A stretch of 64,000 nucleotides of DNA from the NCBI RefSeq assembly GCF_954871325.1, contig NC_088779.1:2668846-2732845 (forward strand), given 5' to 3'. Shown here in pieces: positions 36,901 through 48,900 of the stretch. This stretch comes from Gordionus sp. m RMFG-2023 (taxonomy: Eukaryota; Nematomorpha; Gordioida; Chordodea; Parachordodidae). The stretch's first letter is position 1. Each line of letters begins with the position of its first letter. Below the pieces are notes generated by a model. It was given only the letters and a program-made list of their open reading frames with translations, searched no databases and was not told where the DNA came from. A program made the translations under genes and the position numbers.

Positions 36901-39900
36901 CTCTCGATTCCGCCTTCATAAGGTTATAATCTTATTTAAGAAAAAATAAATGAAACAATCATATTTAGTTATTTTTAACATATCAACAAAATTAATTGGT
37001 TTAGCGCGATTTCTCCTATAAAAATAGTTTTTTTAAAAAAAATATGTAGATGGAACATTATAAAATAAATAATCTCTAATAGTAGCTAATTTTTGAATGC
37101 CACAAACAGGTTCGTGCATTTTTCGCGCGATAACGAAACGCGGAGCAAAATCTTTGCCGAAAAAATCGGACTGGACATAGGCTGGAATTGTAGCATCTCG
37201 CTGAAAAACAAGGATCTCGAATACCGCAAAAATGGCGGAATCGATAGCGGTTCGCGTAGTGGAATGGACGGAGAAGGAGCTGAAAAATCGAAAGATTTCG
37301 GAAAATTTATCGAAATCCAAAAGAAGCCGGAAAACCCATTTACCACCTCCATTTTGCCCAAGGGAATAAAGGAGATCAAGCAACACCTATCCACCATAGA
37401 TAACGTTCCTTTGCTCGTTCCCCTGTTCACCGATTGCTATTGCCGTTTTAAGCCTGCCAATCAAAACGAATCCCTCAATAAAACTACCATGGTTTTGGAC
37501 GATTCTGTTCTGAGTATAATTAAAATAAAGGGCTTAAGAATATATTTTATCTGCCAAAAAAAAAATGAATAAGGAATTTACTTTCAATTTATTTTCTTTT
37601 TTCCTGTCCCTAACACGGGTTCACGCAAATTTTTGATCAGGTTTTTAAAAACATTTTCAAAACTTCGACCCGACCCCGTTATAATATTTTACACAATTTG
37701 TTCGGTCTAAGCCCTAAAAATATCTTTGCCTTGCCTGCGGCCATTCTATTGGCCGAGCTGCGTCTATCTTTTAATGTACACAGAATTATAAATTTTAGGC
37801 TTATTAAAATTATCATTCAAATTTTTGATCGATTTTTCAAAAATCATGACGCTGAGAATTATATTTCCGGCAAAAAAAAATAAAGTATTTAGAAATCATA
37901 AAATTGTGAGCTTTTAAATGATTTAAATCTTAAGGATTCCAGAATGCTCTGAATTCCCTATGCTATCCTAGTCTAGGATGATTGGCAAAATCATGATTAT
38001 CTTTATAAAAAAAAATCTAAGAAAATCGAATTTTCTTTTTAAATTTAAAATTAAATATAACTGCACCCTTGTAGAAAATTGAATTTTATTAAATTTAACA
38101 ATCATTTTCCTTGCGGGAATTTACGTATAAACCATGGTTTAGTCTAGGATGATTGACAAAATCATGATTATCTTTATAAAAAAAAAAATCTAAGAAAATC
38201 GAATTTTCTTTTTAAATTTAAAATTAAATATAACTGCACCCTTGTAGAAAATTGAATTTTATTAAATTTAACAATCATTTTCCCTGCGGGAATTTACGTA
38301 TAAACCATGGTTAAATTATTTATATTATCTAAAACTAAAAAAAAATGATATAGTGTTATTAGATGGCTCGGTTTTTTAAAACACGGCTAACCCAAATATT
38401 TTTAGCCAAAAATATTGTGGAAAAGCTGGGATAGTGACTTTACATAAGTGTCAGTTCCTTTAACATTAATACAGAGTAAGGGAACTGGTCTGAAGTTTGT
38501 ACCGGAAAAAAAATGATGACAAATTATGGTTAACCGTAGGCCATTTTCCCCAGGAGAATGTCGCGATGGATACAAATGAGAATGTTGGGCGTATTGCGGG
38601 AAGTCACAATATCTACTTGGATGCGCGATTGAGCTATGAATTAAGTTAATAAGTGAGAAACTTCTCGTGATAAATTTTTTTAAAATAAATATAACAATTG
38701 CCACTAGGATACAAATATGTAGGCTCATTTTTTTATATATAGGGTCCATTTTGGGCGATGACTATATAATAGCACTTATATTATAAGTCCCTTTTGGGAT
38801 CACATTATATATATATAATAATGCATATATACATTACTTTGGTTTCTGTGAAACCAAAAAAACAATTGCTTTGTCTCATGTCCTTGACCCGTTAAGGGTG
38901 GGCATGTTGTAGATTGCAATTTTTAATTTTTTTTTAAAATATATCCGTCATTTCAAGATTATATTTAAAGAAAACGTTTACTGTAAAAAATAATAATTTT
39001 ATATACAATTCCTCTTCTCAAAGAAAGAAAGAAAGAAAGAAAAAAAAGAAAGAAAGAGAGAAAGAAAGAATGCAAGAAAGAAAGAAAACAAATGATTAAA
39101 TCCCGAGTCTTATAATTGCTTGGACATGTGTTAACGAAATCCCCAAGCTTGCTTAACATAATTTTTGGCTTACAGTCTTGACCTGGAATCGCCCTAAATT
39201 GGGCCATTTAACAACACTGCTAAAATGTTGATAATTTTTTTATTTTTTATATATCCTGCATCGACCTGGAATGGAATCTTGGTGGCGATGCAAAATCACT
39301 CCGTTTGAGCCTATTTTTACGAGAGGCGGCTAACTCAATATTCTAGCCAGAAATTTTTTTGTGCCTAAGCCGCGAGATTTCGCTGATAGATATTCAACCA
39401 TCTATGAGAAAAATCTTCAGGCTCGCGTGATATTTTTCTGGATAAAATACTCTGAGTTTGCTGCAGGAACAGAAATAATTATAGAAATTTTTATCTTATA
39501 TTTCCTTAAAACAATGTTACGATAAATTATCGTATTAAATATCCCCCCCCCCCCCCAAAAAAAAAATATACTTTATGATTAAACGCAACACGTGAAATTA
39601 TATATGAAGCTACTAAATTAAAACTTAAACATTAATAATTATTTAAGATATGGACAAAAAAAAAAGAATTAATATTTGAAATCGTAATTTCAAATATTAA
39701 AAAATTATTGATTTTAATCAATTTTGATTTTATCGTACCAACCTGATACCCAATCTACATTTTTTACAAAACTCGATATCACATCACACATAAAATAAAA
39801 ATTAATATGGCACTAACGCATATTCCATTATTTTTTTAGCTTTTACTCTGTATAATTCCCACTTCTTATATTTCTGTTCTTTCGGTATTCTTAGAAATTT

Positions 39901-42900
39901 TAACTACTAGTAACTTATATTACAAAGAGAAAGTAATTGAAAAATGTTTTTTTTTCTCATTTAATTCTTCTTTCCATTCTTTTCTTAATCATTTCCATTT
40001 TTATATTATTCCTTTTTAAAATATATGAAATATTTATCTCCTTAAGGTATGATAGGCATAATGCAGGAGTACCGCGAAGTGGTGGTCACTCTAGGAAGTT
40101 GTTTTAACCTTCAGAACTTGAAACGGTTCGCCGTATCCGACTTGGCCATGTCCGTTCGGCCCCTGTTACCCCATCTGTGTCTCAATTCCGCGTCGTACCC
40201 GTCCGAAAATGGTGGCCTCCATCATAATAACAAAATAATGGCCGGCAAAAATAAGGATACTACCCTATTATCTTACTACGGGCTCGCGGGTGAACTGATA
40301 TCGTTGACCTGCAGTTACAACTTTCAGCCGGATGACAATCTTTGCATAACACGTGTCATTAAAAAGGTGAATTTGATGATTAAATATTCTTTATAAAATA
40401 ATGAAACAATGTGCTTATTTCATTTTTAAGATAAGAACTGCCTAAACCTAACTAAGAATAAAATTTATTTCCTGTTTTTTTTTGTAAATTATAGGCCTGA
40501 CCGAATATATCTAAAAATTTTAATGAGCTTGCCCAGGCATTATAGTGCCAACAAATTGAGCGTTTCAAGCGCTGCGTTGCAAACGCCAATAATGCATTTT
40601 AAATGGCCTCGTGCGAATCGGTAAAATTACCGTTTGGCGGTAGAAACCATTTTAAAAAAAACGCATATAGGTTTGCGTTTTCAATAATTTTTTCATTCTT
40701 CGCTTTGTAATAATTTATATAAAAATTGTAATATAAATAACTTACTTATATCCTAAAAAGGGAATATTTAAGAAATTAAAGAAATAAAGAACGCAGACGA
40801 TAATATAATTTTCAAAGACAAATCCTTTTTTTTATTCTTGGCTTTGTAATAATTATATAAAAATTGTAATATAAATAACTTACTTATATCCTAAAAAGGG
40901 AATATTTTAAGAAATTAAAGAAATAAGAACGCAGACGATAATATAATTTTCAAAGACGAATCCTTTTTTTTAGAACTTATTTAAAATTTTGAATCGAACT
41001 GATAAACTAACTCAATTTTAAACCATGGACGTGTTGCGTTTTTTTTATTTAAAAATTACGGCAAAACGTAAACGCTCGATTTTGTGTGCGCACTATTATA
41101 CATTCGATATACATATATATTTTTTAAAATGATATTTCAAGTTAATATTTTGATTATTAATACTATTCAAAAATTATAATTTGGTAGTAAGCTTATATCT
41201 CCTGTGTATTTAAAGAGCTTGTCATACAAAAATACTCAAATCTATATATAATAAAACAGTAAATTCATAATAATAAATTTAAAAATTTTATTTATGACAC
41301 GATTCAATTAACAAATACACAAATGCAGATACCGAGACACTATTGATTTATAAAACGGTGTTGTCGTAGAAATAGATAGCCGTAGGGTAAGGGATATCCT
41401 TTCGACTTTGGGGAAAAAATTAGATGGGCTGAGTTTTTTAGAAAAAAATTTGTGAACGTAGTATTGTTGGGTCAAACCAAGTAAGATTTTAGCCAATAAT
41501 TATGAACCCCGAGATTCTGCGCACTGGTGGCACACAGGTTTGGACTTCTATTTGCCAAATATCGAAGAGATTGCATAACATTATTTTGAATCGACTCAAC
41601 TACAATACTAGTTATCGGGGTGTCAAAAAATCAATTGTGGAAATTTAATTGATTTATATTAATTATGCTAAGGGTAAAAACTTGGTATTTGTCTATAATG
41701 AGAACGATAATTATAAGGCTTGAATATTTTAAGTAGAATGGTTATTAGAATGGTCGCACAGGATGTAATATAGGCTAATGAAAAAGAATTTATAAGGCTT
41801 GAATATTTAATCTAGAATGGTTATTATAGTAATTTGGTATTTTATTTATCTAATTTATAAAAAGAAAACAAATACAAGTTATTATATATCAGAAAAAAAG
41901 TGATTGTCAAATAAAAATATATATTTTATTCTGTTGCCTTAAGATATATAACTGAACTTTTAAATATAAATTATTTAAGTATTTAAATATATAATAGTTT
42001 AACTGACATTTTAAATATAAATTATTTAGTAAGTAATAAAATAACAGCGCACATGCGCACATGCAACAGTCTATCCCACAAATTTTTTTTCAACAGATAC
42101 GTTTCCGATACTTTTTCGATACTCATAATAAATCCGATATTTAAATTTTATTTTTATTTTGCCACCTCATCTTAATAACCTCAATGTTCATTTTTTTAAA
42201 AAAAATTTCTGATATGTTCTTTTTTACGAATAAATAAATATTAACTCTGTAAACTATGCATAAAACGAGAAACATACGTTTCTTTCTCGCGACAATTCGA
42301 CTTTGGGTGATGTCGCGAATGATTAAGTGTTATTTTGTTTTATTATTGAATCGGAAGTTAATCATCATCTCATTTAGAGATTTTGGGTATTTATGACTTG
42401 AACGCGACCCGTTAGATTTTTTTTTAAAATCATTTACTTGTTTCAATATTTTTGAACGAATCTTTTTTTGAAAGTGAAACGCATTCGGTTTTTGCCATGA
42501 ACGGGAAACGCGTTAAATTTTGTGTATATAATCATAAATAATAAATATCGCATCTTTAGTTGCTCTTCCTCTTTAAAAATATTTCAATATTCTTTTCAAA
42601 CCTTATAAATAAAAATCATTATTATTATTATTATTATTATTAGCAAATTATATACAAAATAAAGTATTATAGTTATATATATATAATCATGAATTAACCC
42701 CTCCCCCCCTCCGCCAAACATTAATAATATCAAATCGAATCAGTTTTTTTAAAATACCGGCCCGGTTCGATTTTTTAGACGGTAAATATTTGCCACCGAT
42801 TTGTTAATATATTTGATATCGGTTCGGAACAGCCATAGTAAAAAAAACTGGCGATTTAGTAAATTTATAAAATTTTAAACTTAATTTAATAAGCAATCCT

Positions 42901-45900
42901 TATTGAAACTTTTTCATGATGATTTGTTTAAATATTTTTATATCCCTCTCACCTCACCGTATTTTAAAGGCCAGACAAATATCCGCCAACATAATCTCCA
43001 GCTGCATTTTCATGGTTTATTTTAACCTGTACCTCTCGTTGAGCCATATGATCTCGTTTCTCGTCTTCCTTCCTCCCATGTTCAACGCTTACAACGTGGT
43101 CTGGTTACTGACCATCGTATGTCCCACGCTTACCGTATCCCTCCTAGCGAATCCCGCTAAGCTTAAAGTTATGGACATGGCGACCGCTAAAAATGCGCTA
43201 GTCACTAAAGAGGTATTGCCTCATTTATATATACATATTAAATATGGAAAGATGGTTATGCCAGGAGTTAATTTGAAAGAGCGGATTCCTGGCTAACCCT
43301 CGGTGGTTAGGTTGGTTTAGGAATTAGCTCGGTATGATGGTAGTTGTTAAGTGGAGTTCTAACTTTAGCCCCTCCCCCCTTCCCCACCCCAGTTTTAAAA
43401 CTATTATATCTCTATCGCATTCCAAATTAAACTTTAATTTATTGTAGTAAATATTAATCTCTGCTTTTCAGATAGATGCCAACCCAACTTTTATAGGTCT
43501 ACTGGAGTAGTAAAGAAAATTCACCTTAGCTATTTTAGACTTCTCACGGTTTCGTAATATGATCAAGGAGTTTGAAAAAAAAAAGAAAATCTTCAAAATT
43601 TTGCAATTTTGAACAAATATTTTTCTATTTTTAACAAAAAATTTTTTAAAGATCACAAAATTAAGTAATCTTTTTTTTTGAAAGAAAAATTGACTGCATC
43701 ATGAAAGATTTGTCCTATGCATAAAAATCACAAAGAGTTTTTTTTTAAAAAAATATATATATATTTGGAAAGGTATTATATTTAAAAAAAAAAGTGTGGT
43801 ATCGTTTAACCAATAAACGAGGTCTAAGCATCCGAGGTTTCGCAACATAAAAATCAGGGACCCGCAGGCCCGACCCTAAGCTCGGGTCGGGCGGTTTTTA
43901 AATCCGGGCCGGGCCTGAAATTACAAACCCGGCCGGACCGGAAAAAATTTTTGAAAAACAAATCCGGGTTGGGCCGTACAAATGGTAACTCTGCAGGTCT
44001 TTGATAAAAATTATGGTTTGGCCCAAATTTTGAGGCGTAGGTAATATTTTTCAGGCAAGAATTCGAAGTTTTTAACGCGACAAAAAACGTATTAATACTA
44101 TTTATACATTACATATTTATTTTATGTTTTCTAACAATACGTTCTAGAAAATAGCTTTCAACGTGTTCATATTCTTGCTGAAATTTATCCCGTTCCTGGG
44201 TTTACTGTTGGTGACCTACGGATTTATATTGAGTTCTTTGTGCGATAAACAAATGGCCGAGATGCCGCCGGCTAATCGTAATGGCCGAAATTGCACACTT
44301 TTGACCTTTCCTTAGTAAAAAAATTAAATAAATGATTATTCACAAATAAGTATATATATATATATATTTAGAGCTGACTACTAAGCAGTGTTGTTGAAGT
44401 AGCTCGTTACAATTATCGCGCTACTTTTTTCAGTAGCGATTAGCGCGTTACTTTTTTTCAGTAGCGGACACATAAAAAAAATGTTAAAATATATTTATAA
44501 TTAATTATAAAAATCATAATCTTTTTAATTTTAAATTTATATTTAAAAATTCATATCGACAAAAGTAATTTTCCTGGGATAATATAAAATATCCTTTTTA
44601 TGAATTTTATTGTGAGATGTGGTGGAAGGTTTTATAATTAAATAAGACTAATAAGCTTCAAGCCAGGATACATTTAAAAGTATCAAACAAATTTAATATC
44701 AGTGCATAGCCAACACATCCTTAATCTTTAAAATAAAATTTGAATTATATAGCTGTATCTAATAATAGTTTTTTTTGATCTGAATGAGTTTCTGTGGAAT
44801 TTGATCTTCTGGCTTAGTCCAAACATGGTATGTTTCAACTGGCCATAAGATTTTATTTAAAAATCATATTTATTATAATAAATTAAAAATTTCAATGGAT
44901 AATTAATATTAACATTTATACTTTGTTACCGTTGAGATATCACGGCATTCTCTTTCTCACTCTAAATTTATTAGTCTATTATATATATATATATTTTTTG
45001 ATGGGTAGGATAGGAAGCAATAATAAATGACATAAACTCCATCTTTTTTAGCCTTTGTTTTGTTCCAATTGTTATATTTTTACTGTTTAATTATTAAAAA
45101 CTCTTTTACAAAAAAAAAAAAACCACTATTAGAAGAAGAAAAAAAATATATACAGTAAAAAAAACTATATCTTCTTACATTTTTCAACTTGCGGTCTTTT
45201 TATGTACTAATTTATTTAGGATTATTATAATTGTAAAATTTTAAAATAATATCTTTTGACTTTTAGACCACCTCTATATATATATCAGAGACCAGCAGGC
45301 CTGGCCCTCTAAGCCCCGGCCCGGGTTTAGGACCGGGCCATATTTTAATTTTTTTAAATATATCCGGGCCGGGCCGTTCTAATGGTACCTCTGCAGGTCT
45401 CTAATATATATAATTATATTTTACTCCGGATTTCTAAACAAATTTTCAAACTTATATTATCATAATTTATTTAAACGCAAAATTTATCACAAAAATATGT
45501 AGAAGAAAAAAAAACTAATATTTTTTTTTTTAAAGGTAATATTATGATATTATTTGTTTATTTAAGCTTTACGGGTTACAAGAAAATCTTCTTCTTCTCC
45601 GTTTTATGGCGATTTCCAGGTTTACCCGGGTAGGCCAGTTTTCCCTCTGATTTTTCTTTTCCATTTTTGACGGTCCTGAGCATCAATACTTGTAAGATTC
45701 AAGCTTCTCATATCCGCCGCTATCACATTTGTCCACGTCATCTTGGGTCTTCCTCTAGGTCTTGATCCTCCTACTTCCATCATTGTGCATCTCTTTACCC
45801 AGTCATCTCTTGTCATACGTTCCACATGCCCAAACCATCTTAGTCTATTTCGTCGCATTACCATACCAATCATTTCTATACCTAATCTTGCTCGCAATTC

Positions 45901-48900
45901 CTTGCTAGTTTTTCTCTCTCTCAGAGATACCCCACACATCCATCTAACCATCCTCATCTCTGTTCTTTCTAATTTGGCTTCGTAAATTGCTTTCATTGCC
46001 CATGTTTCACCGCCATAAACTAAACAACTCCTCACGCAGCTTACGTAAACTTTCCCCTTTAACTTCAGAGAAACTTTTTTATTTGTAAGAATAGATGACA
46101 TCTCTCTGAACTTCTTCCAAGCTTGTCTGATCCTTGCAACAACAGCAGAATCTACACCACCATCTGCGTTTAGCATATCACCTAAATAACAAAACTTATC
46201 CACTTTTTCTAGAATTAACCCATTGCCAATATCCAGACCACCATTTTTTAGGTTATCATTATTATGTATCCCTTTCATGCATGTTTTACAAATAAAGGTC
46301 ATTCTTTCTAACATCAAACTGCCTTTTTTCCCACTACATCTTTTATGTACCCATTTCTGGCATCTGGTACATTGGATAGAATTTCTAGCAACTCCTTTCC
46401 CACATACACCACAAGGCCACTTACCTGATTCTTCTATCTTTAGATTTTCCCCACCAATCATCACCTTTGTTTTTGATGCATTCATTTTCAGGCCCTTTGC
46501 TTCCATAGTCATCTTCCATTTAATAACTTTATCCCTCAATTCTCCCTCACTGTTTGCCATTAATACAAGGTCATCTGCATATAATATCTCCCAGGGAAGT
46601 CCTTCACGCATTTCTCTAGCCACCACATCCATTACTAAGATAAATAATAATGGACTCAGCACGGATCCTTGATGAAGTCCTACCTTCACCTCAAAGCTGT
46701 CACTATCACCATGATCCGTCCGTACTGCTGTTTGTGCTTCAACATACATTGCCATCACTGCGGTAACTAACCATTCCTCCACACCGGATTTTCTCAAGGC
46801 CCATCTTGTAATCTCACGCGGCACCCTATCAAATGCTTTCTCCAAATCAACAAACGCATAATAGAGTTTCTTTTCCTTCGCAAGATACTTCTCCTGAATT
46901 TGTCTCACCACAAAAATTGCATCTATCGTGCCTTTTCCCGATGTAAAACCAAACTGCATTTCATCAATTTTGATTTGTTCCCTTATCCGCTTTTCTAACA
47001 CTCTCTCAAATACTTTCATTGCATGTTCCAAGAGTTTAATAGCTCTGTAAGACCCACAATCTAAAGGATCACCTTTCCCCTTGTATACTGGGATAATTAT
47101 ACTTCTTCGCCAGTCCTCGGGAATAGTACCTTCTGTGACAATCTGATTTGCTAAATTCATTAACCATTCAATCCCTAAATCATCAGAACCTTTAAACATC
47201 TCTGATACCACCATCGTTAAACCCGATGCCTTCCCTTTCTTCATCTTTTTCACTGCTCTCCTTATCTCGTCCTTGCCAAATTTACACCCTGGACCTTCTA
47301 CCTTTGCACAACTAATATTATTATTCCATTCATTTTCTTCATTCAAAAGTCCTTTCATGTAAATCTTCCAGGTGTTCTTAATACCACTACTATCAATCAT
47401 CATTTTTCCTTCCATATTTTTCAAACACTTTACACCTATCACATCCTGCCTCTTTTTTGACATCTGTTTTGCCATTCTAACCATATTTCCAATTCCATCA
47501 GCGCATTTCATTTCTTTAGCAAACTCGTGTCTTTTTTCTTCTTGAGCCTTCGCTATTAATTTCTTAGCATTTCTTTTAGCCATCTTGTAAATATCATTAT
47601 CACTATTTTCTTTGCTATTATACCATACTTTGAAACACCTCCGTTTCTCATCCACGGCTTTCGCTACCTCTGGGCTCCACCACCAAGTCTCCTTATGTCT
47701 AGGCGGCCCTTTTGTCCATCCACATACCTCCTCAGTTGTCATTACCCAAGCTTTCTTCATGGCTTCCCACTTGTCATTCACCCCAGATGCTTGTGCCACC
47801 TCCGCCTCCCTAATCGCCAATGCCATATTGAATTGACGTCTAGCATTCTCCTCCTTCAATTTCCAAACCTTCAGCCTTGGGACAAACTTTCTTTTAGTGA
47901 CCCTGGCACCTTTAAGAGTGAGATCTCCTACAACTAGTCGATGCTGATTTATACATTCCTCTCCCGGTATCACTTTCACATTTTTTATTATACATCGATC
48001 ACATCTCCTTAATAACAAGTAATCCACAACACTTTTGGTACTACCCGACTTATAAGTCACCAGCTTCTCTGATTCTTTCTTAAACATTGTATTACAAACA
48101 ATCATATCCATAGCATCACTAAATTCTAAAATCCTCTCTCCTTCCAAATTTCTCATGCCATAACTGAACCCTCCATGTACTCCTTCATAACCCTCACTAC
48201 TCGCTCCCACATGTCCATTCAGATCGCCAGCCAGGATAATCCCCTCTTCATTTGCCAGTCTCGATGTCACCCCCAATAGACTGTCCCAAAATACATCTTT
48301 CTCTTCTTCACTTCTTCCAACCTGAGGAACATATGCCGAGATCATATTATATAGCTTTCTACCAATAATCATCTTGATAACCATTATCTGGTTGTCTAGC
48401 CTTCTCACTTCGACTACTTTGTCTACCAATTTCTCCGCAACCAATACCCCAACTCCAGCCTTACCATCATTACCTCCTTGCCAAAAGAATTTATACTTTT
48501 CGCTAGTCTTGCCAATCATTCTGGTCCCATTTCCTTTCCATCTAGTCTCCTGTATGCAGCACACATCTATATGTCTTCTGTGCAATACATCGACGACTTC
48601 TCCCGCTCTTCCCGTCATACTCCCAACATTCCATGTCGCGACCCTAACTCGATCACCCGTAAACTGGTTTCTCCACTTTTTATTAGGTCGTTTATGGCCG
48701 TCATAGGTTTCATTTTCATGAATAGTGGTTCCACCAGGTTTCCCATCCTTCTTTTTGTCGTAGGCGGATGAGGAGGCCCACGGGGTACTTTGGGCTGTAC
48801 CCCGCCCATGCTTTGTTGTAACCATAGGGAAATTTTTGTAGCATGGTTTTTACAATCGGATGCCCTTCCTGACATCAACCTCTTTAAGTGGTTTTTACAC

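Noticed and set aside
46223-48878. Plus-strand and minus-strand short frames inside 45622-48878
   Set aside because: Shadows of the intact LINE ORF and its leader.
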